Source: Pusillimonas noertemannii (lineage in GTDB: Bacteria; Pseudomonadota; Gammaproteobacteria; Burkholderiales; Burkholderiaceae_B). Taken from it: a stretch of 62,969 nucleotides of DNA. Both the position numbers and the translations under genes were made by a program. Every line of letters starts with the position of its first letter. Positions within the stretch are counted from its first letter, which is position 1. This document shows, in pieces, positions 27,134 through 35,635 of this stretch. The DNA lies in NCBI RefSeq assembly GCF_003096595.1, contig NZ_QEKO01000002.1, forward strand, positions 1 to 62,969, in the 5' to 3' direction. The notes under the pieces were generated by a model. That model was not told the DNA's origin, ran no database searches, and saw nothing but the letters and a program-made list of their open reading frames with translations.

Positions 27134-28681
27134 CTACAAAGATTCCAGGAAGCGCAACAGATTCTCACGCTCTTCCGGGGTCATGGCCACCACGCGGTCG
27201 CGCGCCGCCTGTGCCTCGCCGCCGTGCCAGAGGATCGCCTCCAGCAAGGTGCGCGCCCGCCCATCGTGCAGCCAGGTGGCGTCGGGATTGACGGTTTTGG
27301 TCAGGCCTATGCCCCATAGCGGCGGGGTGCGCCATTCGCTGCCGCTGGCCTCGCCCTCGGCCTGGCCGTCGGCCAGGCCCGGGCCCATATCGTGCAACAG
27401 CAGATCCGTGTACGGCCAGATGAGCTGGAAGCGATGCTCGGGCCGGGCAGCGTCGCGCCGCGTAACGTACTTGGGCACGTGGCAGGCAACGCATTGCGAC
27501 TCATAGAACAGTTTCTTGCCCGCCAGAACGCGCTGATCATCGACATCGCGGCGCTGCGGCAGGGCCAGATTTTCGGAATAGAAAGTGACGAAATCGGCCA
27601 GCCGGGCCGGCACCTCGTGTTCGCCCAGGTGCTCTTGCGCACCATGGGGCATGGCCAGGCAATCGGCCTGCGCTTCGGTGCAATCGCCATGGTGATGAGG
27701 AAACAGGGGGGTTGACAAGCCCATGTCGTTCGAAAACGCGGTGGATGCCTGGTGGCGGACGTCGGGCTGCCCCGCCTTCCAGCTGAAGCGGCCCAGCACA
27801 CGCTTGCCGTCTTCGGTCCACACCCAGTTTGGCTTGCCCGATATGCCGTCCGGCTTCTCGCGCGCGGCATGGGCCAGAATGTCGTCTTCGTGTATGGCCT
27901 CGAGCAGGCCCAGGCCCAGCATGGGCGGCGCCAGGCGCGGAGAAAGGGTGGTGTCCGGATGCAGCGGGCCGTAATTGAGGTTCTGGACACCATAGCTCGG
28001 TTCCATCAGCACTGCGGTTTCTCCGCCATTGAGCCGGACTGGTATCTCGCGGTATTCGATCAGCAACTGGCCTTCGGCGGGCACGCCCGCCACGGCAAAG
28101 GGCTGCAGCTGATTGCCATAAACGGGATCGGGCATCCAGGGAATTTCGCCGTGCTCGATGCGTTCGCGCACTTCGTCGACGCTTGCAGGGCGCGACAGGC
28201 GTGCAAGCAGGGCCACCGCGTCACGCTGCCCGAACTGTTCGAAGCCCGGTACCGTGCCTCGCCCGTCCTTCACGTGACAGGCCTGACAGGAGCGCGCATT
28301 GAACAGCGGCCCCAGGCCGTCGGAAGCCTGAGTAGACGAAGGCGACGACACCCAGTCTTTCCGGAACAGGCCATTGCCCACCAGGAACTCTTGCCGCCCC
28401 TCGAAGCTGAGGTTGGCGGCCGGATGAGAATAGATATCGGCGTTGATGTGCTTGCTGACGGTACCTGCGCCACCCTGCATTACCTCGAACGGCTCGGCTA
28501 CGGCAAAGTCGGTGGCCGGCTGCGTGATCGCGGCAACGCGCGCCCGGTCTTCGGCGGAAAGGTCGTCCCGATGCGCAATCGGCCCCGACGCCGCTGCCGC
28601 CGATACCACGGCGGCCAGCATCGAGCCGATGGCCATGGACAAGGGGCCGTGGAGACGGCCCCTTCTGAACGAAAGAATCAT
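27134..28681 (-). CDS. Di-haem DUF1111 protein (putative thiol oxidoreductase)
   Basis: A 515-residue periplasmic protein of the DUF1111/COG3488 family. The N-terminal leader is about 1-31 (hydrophobic, ending SAAAASG). It has two haem-attachment sites, CQACH (about 143) and CVACH (about 405), in a layout related to MauG/di-haem peroxidases. ATG 28681 is 7 bases after the irpA stop; longer frames upstream lie inside irpA and are rejected. It may reduce or oxidise iron for imelysin-dependent uptake, an inference from gene order. The old name thiol oxidoreductase is unproven. Confidence 0.87.
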   Translation of the reverse strand: MILSFRRGRLHGPLSMAIGSMLAAVVSAAAASGPIAHRDDLSAEDRARVAAITQPATDFAVAEPFEVMQGGAGTVSKHINADIYSHPAANLSFEGRQEFLVGNGLFRKDWVSSPSSTQASDGLGPLFNARSCQACHVKDGRGTVPGFEQFGQRDAVALLARLSRPASVDEVRERIEHGEIPWMPDPVYGNQLQPFAVAGVPAEGQLLIEYREIPVRLNGGETAVLMEPSYGVQNLNYGPLHPDTTLSPRLAPPMLGLGLLEAIHEDDILAHAAREKPDGISGKPNWVWTEDGKRVLGRFSWKAGQPDVRHQASTAFSNDMGLSTPLFPHHHGDCTEAQADCLAMPHGAQEHLGEHEVPARLADFVTFYSENLALPQRRDVDDQRVLAGKKLFYESQCVACHVPKYVTRRDAARPEHRFQLIWPYTDLLLHDMGPGLADGQAEGEASGSEWRTPPLWGIGLTKTVNPDATWLHDGRARTLLEAILWHGGEAQAARDRVVAMTPEERENLLRFLESL

Positions 28682-28688
28682 CGTTTTC

Positions 28689-29981
28689 CTACTGGAACAC
28701 TGCTTCGGGGCTGTCGAGGCTGTCGGAACCTTCGAGCTCGATCTGGCCCAGCTCGAGCGCCGCGATGACCCGCTCGAAGCTGCGCGTCTGCGCAATGAGG
28801 GCGTCAATGGCGGCCTGGACCACAGCGTTGCCCTCAGCATTGCCCTGGGCGATCATCTGGTCGTAGGTTTCGACCGTCTCGGCGCGCTGCTTCATGGCAA
28901 GCATGGCGTCATGGGTGTCTTGCATGCGCGCCAGCACTTCCTTGTCGAGCGCGGCGTCTTTTTCAGCCACCAATTGCGACAGGCTGGCGCCTTCGACCAC
29001 GGAACCATCGACACGCTTGTAGCGCCCCTGGTAGACATTCATCATGCCGACCTGGTTGTAATAGTGCGAATTATGGGTGTTGTCTGAGAAGCAATCGTGC
29101 TCTTCTTCGGGGTCGTGCAGCATCAGGCCCAGCTTCATGCGCTCGCCGGCAAGCTCGCCGTACGAGAGGCTGCCCAGCCCGGTAAGCATGGCGATGAGGC
29201 CCTGCTGCGGGTCGGCCTGTACATCGGCGCGCGCGGCGCCCCCGGCCTTCCAGCTGTCGGCCATTTCCTGCAGGTCGTCGACAAGCATCTGGGTGACGAC
29301 CGTAAGGTAGGTGGCGCGCCGCTGGCAGTGGCCGCCGGTGCAGTGGGCGGCATCGAAATCGGTATGCGGGCGATTGCCGGCATGGCGCTCTTGGGGCGTG
29401 CCCTGGCGATCGGCGGGCGCGGGGCCCGTGCCGTTAAGATCTTGCCCCCACAGCAGGAATTCGATGGCGTGATAGCCGGTGGCCACGTTGGCCTCGTTGC
29501 CGTCGGCTTCGTGCAGCACTTCGCCAAGCAGCTCGGCATCGATGACGCTGGTATCGACCGCCCTGCCGCCCACACTGATGGAGTCGTTGGCGATGACGTT
29601 CACCACATAGTACGCGTTAGCGTCGGATTCGGTGCCATATGAGGCATCGACGTAATCGATCATGCCCTCGTCGAGCGGCCAGGCGTTCACCCTGCCTTCC
29701 CAGGCATCGACTATTGGATTGCCGAAACGCAGCGCTTCGGTCTGCTGGTACGGCACCCGGGCATCGATCCAGGCGTGGCGCGCGGCCTTCAGGGTTTCGG
29801 CACTGGGCGCGGACACCAGCGCCTGGACTGCGCCCTGAAGGCGCTTGGCGGCCTCGAGGGCGTCCTGGTATTCGGCCTGGGCCAGGTCGGCATAGGTTTT
29901 GACAACCGCGGTTTTGTCGGTGGCCGCGTGGGCAGAGCCCAAGGACAGGGCCAGCAACGCCCCAAACAACATGCTACGCAT
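28689..29981 (-). CDS. irpA: Imelysin IrpA-like iron-regulated periplasmic protein
   Basis: A 430-residue exported protein with signal peptide 1-20 (SAHAA) and an imelysin domain carrying the intact motif GYHAIEFLLWGQDLN. It matches the IrpA/COG3487 group, first described as an iron-regulated protein in cyanobacteria and thought to act in iron acquisition. It heads the four-gene set irpA, DUF1111, imelysin, DUF1513, with intergenic gaps of 9 bases or less. AGGAG lies 9 bases before the ATG. A Fur-like promoter candidate at 30200-30218 is separated from it by a 163-bp palindromic repeat. Confidence 0.9.
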   Translation of the reverse strand: MRSMLFGALLALSLGSAHAATDKTAVVKTYADLAQAEYQDALEAAKRLQGAVQALVSAPSAETLKAARHAWIDARVPYQQTEALRFGNPIVDAWEGRVNAWPLDEGMIDYVDASYGTESDANAYYVVNVIANDSISVGGRAVDTSVIDAELLGEVLHEADGNEANVATGYHAIEFLLWGQDLNGTGPAPADRQGTPQERHAGNRPHTDFDAAHCTGGHCQRRATYLTVVTQMLVDDLQEMADSWKAGGAARADVQADPQQGLIAMLTGLGSLSYGELAGERMKLGLMLHDPEEEHDCFSDNTHNSHYYNQVGMMNVYQGRYKRVDGSVVEGASLSQLVAEKDAALDKEVLARMQDTHDAMLAMKQRAETVETYDQMIAQGNAEGNAVVQAAIDALIAQTRSFERVIAALELGQIELEGSDSLDSPEAVFQ

Positions 29982-30026
29982 CAGACTGCTCTCCTGGTTG
30001 GCGGACAGGCGCCGTTTTCGAAAGGC

Positions 30027-30189
30027 TAGTGTCCTGTTTAGTTAATTGTGTGCTTATATCCGGATGCATGGGCTTGTCAGGCAAGGCGCAAACCACAGCG
30101 ATAGCCGTAGCTATCGCGCGGATTTGCAACGCCGCATGACCAGCCCAGGCGCCGAAGATAAGTACGCAAATTAGCTAAACAGGACACTA
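30027..30189. repeat. 163-bp palindromic dispersed repeat, copy 1 (MITE-like)
   Basis: The whole element is an imperfect inverted repeat. The ends TAGTGTCCTGTTTAG and CTAAACAGGACACTA match exactly, and the perfect central stem GCGATAGC-CGTA-GCTATCGC (30098-30117) sits at its midpoint. A second copy begins at 62819 and is 141/151 identical without gaps. CTAG flanks both ends here, possibly a target duplication. There is no coding capacity, so it is non-autonomous. It lies between the likely irpA promoter and the irpA start codon. Confidence 0.9.
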
Positions 30190-30199
30190 GATTCTAAAC

Positions 30200-30218
30200 G
30201 ATTATAATTATTAATTAG
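30200..30218 (-). promoter_or_regulatory. Candidate Fur box and -10 for irpA
   Basis: The 19 bases match the Fur consensus GATAATGATAATCATTATC at about 13 positions and overlap a perfect minus-strand TATAAT (30201-30206). The -35 at the right distance is poor (TTAAAG, 30224-30229). If active, transcription would start about 5 bases before the palindromic repeat. Confidence 0.45.
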
Positions 30219-30264
30219 CGATTCTTTAAGCTTGCGTTAAGCTTTTGTTGGGAACCCGCTGTTT

Positions 30265-30570
30265 TCAGTGGGCCCAGACCCGCCCCCGCCCCATGAATCG
30301 GGCCGGGCCGGCGGGCGTAATACAGCTGCGCAGCCCTGACAGGGCCAGGGTCACCGACGCCAGGGGCAAGCCGATCAACATATACAAGACCCCGACGCCC
30401 AAGGCGGCCTGCGGCCCGCCCTCGACATCCATGCCCAAGACCCCCAACCCGAAAAACAGGCCGGCAAAAGTCCAGCAGGCAAGCCGCGAGACCGTTCTGG
30501 GCCAGCGCGCCCATGCCACCATGGCCGACGAAAGCAGGAACAGCGGGATCAATGACCATTGCAAAGACAT
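30265..30570 (-). CDS. Small hypothetical inner-membrane protein under Fur-type promoter
   Basis: A 101-residue protein I do not recognise. It shows about three hydrophobic segments (about 5-20, 27-47 and 55-78), short polar turns with Arg and a basic Arg/Gly-rich tail, so it is probably an inner-membrane protein. The start is well supported by AGGAG 7 bases upstream, and a near-ideal promoter with an overlapping Fur-type box precedes it. It reads toward the irpA cluster, 283 bases away, and is plausibly an iron-starvation-induced partner of it. GC content and codon use resemble the neighbours. Confidence 0.65.
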   Translation of the reverse strand: MSLQWSLIPLFLLSSAMVAWARWPRTVSRLACWTFAGLFFGLGVLGMDVEGGPQAALGVGVLYMLIGLPLASVTLALSGLRSCITPAGPARFMGRGRVWAH

Positions 30571-30591
30571 GGGCTACTCCTGCATAGAAAT

Positions 30592-30633
30592 GAGAATAAT
30601 TATCATTATATAGACGGAACATCTGAAGATCAA
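30592..30633 (-). promoter_or_regulatory. Fur-controlled sigma-70 promoter
   Basis: Minus strand TTGATC (30628-30633), exactly 17 bp, then TATAAT (30605-30610). A 19-bp sequence at 30592-30610 matches the Fur consensus at about 15 positions and overlaps the -10 and the start point, the classic repression geometry. It drives the 101-residue membrane-protein gene and possibly read-through into irpA. Confidence 0.75.
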
Positions 30634-30809
30634 GACTTCAAGGCTCCGGATTGCAGCCTTTGCCCTGCCCAGCTCTGCTCTTGCCCCTCTTGCCCCGCCC
30701 TCCCCTTACCTTGCCTTCTCCTTCCTCTCTCTCGCCTGGGCCGAAACAAGGGCTTCGCTGCGGCTTCGTCGTACAATTCCCGTTTTCCAAACCACCTCGA
30801 AGAAGCCGT

Positions 30810-32024
30810 ATGACGACCCTGGGCACTCCCCTCTCTCCTTCCGCCACCCGCGTCATGTTGCTCGGCTCCGGCGAGCTGGGCAAAGAGGTGCTGATCGCCT
30901 TGCAGCGCCTGGGCGTCGAGACCATTGCCGTCGACCGCTATGCCGATTCGCCGGGCCAGCAGGTTGCGCATCACGCCCACACCATCGACATGAGCGACCC
31001 CGAGCAGTTGAAGGCGCTGATCCAGTCATGCAAGCCCCATCTCGTCGTTCCTGAAATCGAGGCCATCGCCACGCCCGCGCTCGAAGAGCTCGAGGCGGCC
31101 GGCCAGGCCCGCGTCATTCCCACGGCCCGGGCCGCCCGCCTTACCATGGACCGCGAAGGCATCCGCCGCCTCGCCGCGGAATCGCTGGGCCTGCCGACCA
31201 GCCCCTATCGCTTCTGCAACTCGCTCGAAGAGCTGCGCCGGGCCATCGCCGAAGGCATAGGCTATCCCTGCATCGTCAAGCCCGTCATGAGCAGCTCGGG
31301 CAAGGGACAAAGCCGGATCGACAGCGAGGAAGACATCGAAGGCGCCTGGAACTACGCCATGTCGGGCGGCCGGGTCAGCCACGGCCGCATCATCGTCGAA
31401 GGCTTCGTCGATTTCGATTACGAGATCACCCTGCTTACAGTGCGGGCACGGGACGAGGACGGCACCGTCGGCACGCATTTTTGCGAACCCATAGGCCACA
31501 GGCAAGAGGCCGGCGACTATGTCGAAAGCTGGCAGCCGCAACCCATGGCGGAGCTGGCCCTGCGCAATGCCCAGGAAGTTGCCCGCAAGGTCACCGACGA
31601 CCTCGGCGGCTTGGGCGTGTTCGGAGTCGAGCTGTTCGTCAAGGGCGACCAGGTGTGGTTCAGCGAAGTCAGCCCGCGTCCTCATGACACCGGCCTGGTC
31701 ACCATGATCAGCCAATGGCAAAGCGAGTTCGAACTGCATGCACGAGCCATCCTGGGCCTGCCGGTGGACACCCGTTTGCGCGCTCCGGGCGCCAGCGCCG
31801 TCATATATGGCGGCGTCGACGCGCAAGGTGTGGTCTTCGACGGCGTCGACGCGGCACTGCGCATTCCTCAATCCGAGCTGCGCCTGTTCGGCAAGCCCGA
31901 AAGCTTCGTGAAGCGGCGCATGGGCGTGGCCGTGGCCTACGACGAAACCACCGATGCCGCGCGAGGCCGCGCACGCCGCGTGGCTGACTGCGTCAAGGTC
32001 AGGCAGGCCGACATCCAGTCGTAA
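30810..32024 (+). CDS. purT: Formate-dependent phosphoribosylglycinamide formyltransferase
   Basis: ATP-grasp enzyme that makes formyl-GAR from GAR, formate and ATP in purine synthesis. It has 404 residues. The N-terminal [20 protein letters not shown] is the GAR-binding start. The central ATP-grasp region includes [13 protein letters not shown] and [17 protein letters not shown], and [20 protein letters not shown] carries metal ligands. The ATG at 30810 matches the family start; the open frame upstream is low-complexity Leu/Pro-rich shadow. A folate-free route to formyl-GAR helps when formate is available. Confidence 0.95.
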   Translation: MTTLGTPLSPSATRVMLLGSGELGKEVLIALQRLGVETIAVDRYADSPGQQVAHHAHTIDMSDPEQLKALIQSCKPHLVVPEIEAIATPALEELEAAGQARVIPTARAARLTMDREGIRRLAAESLGLPTSPYRFCNSLEELRRAIAEGIGYPCIVKPVMSSSGKGQSRIDSEEDIEGAWNYAMSGGRVSHGRIIVEGFVDFDYEITLLTVRARDEDGTVGTHFCEPIGHRQEAGDYVESWQPQPMAELALRNAQEVARKVTDDLGGLGVFGVELFVKGDQVWFSEVSPRPHDTGLVTMISQWQSEFELHARAILGLPVDTRLRAPGASAVIYGGVDAQGVVFDGVDAALRIPQSELRLFGKPESFVKRRMGVAVAYDETTDAARGRARRVADCVKVRQADIQS

Positions 32025-32131
32025 ACCAGCATGAAATTGGCGCCTGGACCTTGCGGTTCAAGCGCCAATGCGACTACCCTTTTAGTGTGCACGGGCCCCC
32101 GGAGGAATCGACCGGGGGCTGCGGCCAGTTG

Positions 32132-32350
32132 TCAGGCCCGCGCCGACGCGTCGCGCTGCATGCCCTGGCCTATCAGGAACACCACCAGGCCGACTGCCAG
32201 GGGTATCCAAGACGGGACGAAAAGAGAAACGACGCCCAGGACCACGGCGATGAGACAGGTAATGCGTGCAAGACTGTTGCGCTGCCCAAGCACCGCGCCG
32301 ATGGCGGTGCCGATGAGTATGGCCGCGAGAACATTGTAAACATAAAGCAT
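32132..32350 (-). CDS. Small hypothetical membrane protein
   Basis: A 72-residue protein with two strong hydrophobic segments (about 3-24 and 32-62) separated by a short QRNSLAR turn and ended by a charged tail (MQRDASARA). ATG 32350 has GGGGG about 7 bases upstream. No family is recognised. It sits convergent to purT and is separated by about 160 bases from the end of the BisC-like gene, so it probably has its own promoter. The function is unknown. Confidence 0.6.
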   Translation of the reverse strand: MLYVYNVLAAILIGTAIGAVLGQRNSLARITCLIAVVLGVVSLFVPSWIPLAVGLVVFLIGQGMQRDASARA

Positions 32351-32512
32351 GAATGCCCCCTTTTTGATTGTTGTGCGTGAAAGCCCGCGCTGCGCCGGCG
32401 ACATGCCGGCCTTGAGCCGGCCGGCGCACCCTGTGCGACGGGCCTGGCCAAGTGCCACCGAGTGTAGCACCAACGGATGCGCTTATACATGGATGCGGCG
32501 CCCCGCACCATA

Positions 32513-34888
32513 TCAATGCGTGCTGCCAACGGGACGACGATCGATGTCGGGTAAATTGAACGCCGACACCTGCGGCGGCCGGTCATAGCGCTCTACTTCG
32601 ACCAGCACAGTTTGGGCCATGGGTGCCTGCGACAAGCGCGAACTGCCCAGATCCAGCGTCACGACATTGGGATTACCGTGCTTCTCGAGTGAAGGCGTGA
32701 CCGCCGGATCTTCCGGATCGTACCACGCTCCGGTCGCAATCTGTACCACGCCGGGCGCCAAACCCGAGACTATAACCACCGTGGCCAGGAACCCTCCACG
32801 TTCATTGAACACCCGCACGCAATCCCCCTCATTGATGCCGCGCCGTGTCGCATCTGATACAGACAGGAATACCGGCTCGCGCCCTCCTCGCTCGGCTTCG
32901 CGACTCAATACACCTGCATTCATCTGGCTATGCAGTCGCACGCTCGGCTGATTCGACAACAGATGTAGCGGAAAGCGCTTGGCCAATGGCCCACCCAACC
33001 ACTCCACCGGCTCAATCCAGCGGGGATGGGGCGGGCAATCATCGTAGCCATAACTTGCTATTCGCTCCGAGAAAATCTCAATCTTTCCGGATGGCGTCGG
33101 CAGCCGGTTCGCCACCGGATCCCGACGGAAATCAGCAAGAAACAAATTGGGCTCCCGCAGCATGGGAAACTCGTAATGGCCCATCTCCCAGAACTCGTCG
33201 AACGACGGCGGCCCATACCCGAGCTCAACCGCCTTCTCAAGTGCGCCGTTATACATATGGCGCAGCCATCCCATTTCATCACGCCCCTCAGTGTATGCCG
33301 CGCCGAAACCCAGTCTGTCCGACAGCTCCGCGAACACGTCGAAATCGTTGCGCGCACCACCCACGGGATCAATGACCTTGCGCATGGCCACGTAGTGACG
33401 CTGCAGGTCTGCTGCCAGGATGTCGTTGCGCTCCATTGTAGTGGTGGCGGGCAAGACGATGTCGGCGTACTTAGATGGCGGGTTCCACCACGGTTCGTGT
33501 ACCACCACCATCTCCGGACGCCGCCACGCCTGGACGAAGCGGTTCAGGTTCATATTGTGGTGGAAAGGATTGCCGCCCACCGAATAGATCATGCGTATAT
33601 CTGGAAAATCAATGACCCCGCCGTTGTATTCCAGCTTGCCTCCGGGGTTGAGCAACAGGTCTGCGACTCGTCCCACGGGAATGAAGGCCTTGACGGGGTT
33701 GGCCCCGAGCGGCAGCGTCGGACGCGGAATGCGATCGGGCCGGCTGACGGTGTTGCCGCTGACCGCGCCGAACCCTATGCTGAACCCTCCTCCGGGCAAC
33801 CCGATCTGGCCCAGCATCGCCGCAAGCACCGCCGTCATCCATATCGGCTGCTCACCATGCTGGGCACGCTGTATTGACCAAGACGTGGTGATCAAAGTGC
33901 GGGTGCGCACCATCTCCAACGCCAGGTCTTCGATTTTCTGCGCGCTGATCCCCACTATGGAAGCCGCCCACTCTGCGTTCTTGGGCGTACCATCGTCCTG
34001 GCCAAGCAAATAGCGTTCGAACACGGCATAGCCTTCGCAATACTTGGCCAGAAACTCGCGATTATGCAAACCACGCTCGACCAGTACATGAGCAAGGCCA
34101 AGCATCATGGCAGTGTCCGTATTAGGGCGGATCGGCAGCCATTCCGCAGCGAGCTTTTGCGCGACATCGCTCCGGGTAGGGCTGATGTTGACGAAGCGTA
34201 CACCCTTGGCAGCCGCGCGGTCGATCCAATCCGGGTTCTCGTGCAGCGCCGCCCCCCCCGCCTCGATCTGCATGTTCTTGGTGGCCGCGCCGCCGAACAT
34301 CACAACCAGACCGCTGCTCTCGACGATCGAGGACCAGGGCACTACCATATCGGTAATGCCGGCGTCGCCGATCACGTAAGGCATGATGGCCATTGCGGCG
34401 CCAAAACTATGATTTCCCCGCTTATCAACATACCCGCCGTACAAGCCAAGAAATCGCTTGAGTACACTCGGTGAATGGTGAAAACGGCCGGCACTGGCCC
34501 AGCCATACGAACCGCCATATATGGCTTCATTGCCATGTTCGCCTTTGATCTGTTCTAGCCCGTCGACGATCAGCGACAACGCCTCATCCCAGCCGACCGG
34601 CACAAACTGATCGGCACCACGCTCTGATCGGGACTGCCCTCGTTTTCGCAAATAACCTTTGCGCACGTAGGGCTGATCAATACGGAGAGGGCTGCGCACC
34701 ATATCCGGCAGACTGCGCATGAGTGGAGTCGGGGACGGGTCTTCGCTGAACGGATGCACGCCGACGATGTCGCCCGCCTCAGTGATCTCTACCCCATACA
34801 CGCCCCAATGCGAGGCCGTTTGAATTATCTTGGTTGACGGCACGACAATCTCCAACATCTGTTTTGTTTCGGTTCGCAGATGCAACAT
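32513..34888 (-). CDS. BisC/DMSO-reductase-type molybdopterin oxidoreductase
   Basis: A 791-residue bis-MGD molybdoenzyme. The N-terminus lacks both a Cys motif for an iron-sulphur cluster and a Tat leader, so it is cytoplasmic and closest in layout to biotin sulfoxide reductase BisC. The serine ligand of molybdenum is Ser161 in NHSFGAAMA. The GSYGW motif (126-130) keeps the tyrosine found in DMSO reductases but absent in TorA-type TMAO reductases. It likely reduces an S-oxide or N-oxide. It ends the operon that carries an ABC importer and a molybdenum hydroxylase. A start at 34858 is equally possible; neither has a clear ribosome site. Confidence 0.87.
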   Translation of the reverse strand: MLHLRTETKQMLEIVVPSTKIIQTASHWGVYGVEITEAGDIVGVHPFSEDPSPTPLMRSLPDMVRSPLRIDQPYVRKGYLRKRGQSRSERGADQFVPVGWDEALSLIVDGLEQIKGEHGNEAIYGGSYGWASAGRFHHSPSVLKRFLGLYGGYVDKRGNHSFGAAMAIMPYVIGDAGITDMVVPWSSIVESSGLVVMFGGAATKNMQIEAGGAALHENPDWIDRAAAKGVRFVNISPTRSDVAQKLAAEWLPIRPNTDTAMMLGLAHVLVERGLHNREFLAKYCEGYAVFERYLLGQDDGTPKNAEWAASIVGISAQKIEDLALEMVRTRTLITTSWSIQRAQHGEQPIWMTAVLAAMLGQIGLPGGGFSIGFGAVSGNTVSRPDRIPRPTLPLGANPVKAFIPVGRVADLLLNPGGKLEYNGGVIDFPDIRMIYSVGGNPFHHNMNLNRFVQAWRRPEMVVVHEPWWNPPSKYADIVLPATTTMERNDILAADLQRHYVAMRKVIDPVGGARNDFDVFAELSDRLGFGAAYTEGRDEMGWLRHMYNGALEKAVELGYGPPSFDEFWEMGHYEFPMLREPNLFLADFRRDPVANRLPTPSGKIEIFSERIASYGYDDCPPHPRWIEPVEWLGGPLAKRFPLHLLSNQPSVRLHSQMNAGVLSREAERGGREPVFLSVSDATRRGINEGDCVRVFNERGGFLATVVIVSGLAPGVVQIATGAWYDPEDPAVTPSLEKHGNPNVVTLDLGSSRLSQAPMAQTVLVEVERYDRPPQVSAFNLPDIDRRPVGSTH

Positions 34889-34915
34889 GCTGCTACGTCA
34901 GTGCGACCGCTAGCC

Positions 34916-35635
34916 TCATTCCCCACCCAGGTACGCGCGCCGCACCTGATCATCATTCATCAACTGGTCTGAAGGGCCGCTGTGCGTTATGCTCCCCCCT
35001 TCAATGACATGCCCTTCGGACGAAACTCTCAGAGCTGCGCGGGCATTTTGCTCAACTAGGAGCACCGACAACCCAGCGCTCCGCAAATGTCCGATCTCCG
35101 CCAGTATGCTCTGAACAATCAACGGTGCCAGCCCCAAGCTTGGCTCGTCCAGCATCAGCAAGCGCGGTCGGCTCATCAACGCCCTACTCAAGGCGAGCAT
35201 CTGGCGCTCTCCCCCTGAAAGCGTGTCTGCCCTTTGATTTCTCCGTTCGGCCAGGCGAGGAAAGCGAGCATAAGTCTCGTCAAGCAACTGCCTCAATTGA
35301 GAGGAGGAAGGCTTTCTGATATAGCTGCCGAGAACCAGATTGTCGAGTACAGACATGTCTCCAAACAGCTCACGCTGCTCCGGAACGAGACACAGCCCTA
35401 GATCCAGCCGGGTCTCGACATCAGCCTTGGCCACGTCAACACCATCAAAAAGGACCTCTCCACGCGCAGGCGGCAACAACCCCATCAACGACGCTAACAG
35501 AGTCGTTTTCCCGGCCCCATTCGGACCAATGATCGAGCTGATATGACCTTCATCGAGCGTAAAAGACACACCTCGCACAGCTTCGACTTGACCGTAAGCC
35601 ACATGCAGATCTCGAACCTCGAGCATCGCGCTCAT
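34916..35635 (-). CDS. Branched-chain-amino-acid-type ABC transporter ATPase LivF
   Basis: A 239-residue HAAT-family ATPase with Walker A GPNGAGKT (about 38-45), signature LSGGERQ, Walker B LLMLDEPSLGLAP and the H-loop replaced by VEQN, as is usual in LivF. It would energise uptake together with the fused LivM-LivG protein. Its start overlaps that gene by 4 bases (ATGA type). The true substrate of this importer is probably not an amino acid, given the molybdoenzyme neighbours. Confidence 0.92.
   Translation of the reverse strand: MSAMLEVRDLHVAYGQVEAVRGVSFTLDEGHISSIIGPNGAGKTTLLASLMGLLPPARGEVLFDGVDVAKADVETRLDLGLCLVPEQRELFGDMSVLDNLVLGSYIRKPSSSQLRQLLDETYARFPRLAERRNQRADTLSGGERQMLALSRALMSRPRLLMLDEPSLGLAPLIVQSILAEIGHLRSAGLSVLLVEQNARAALRVSSEGHVIEGGSITHSGPSDQLMNDDQVRRAYLGGE

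Noticed and set aside
30027-30189. Palindromic element considered as a tRNA or structured RNA gene
   Set aside because: There is no tRNA cloverleaf, no promoter of its own and no T-run; the end-to-end palindrome and second copy fit a dispersed repeat better.
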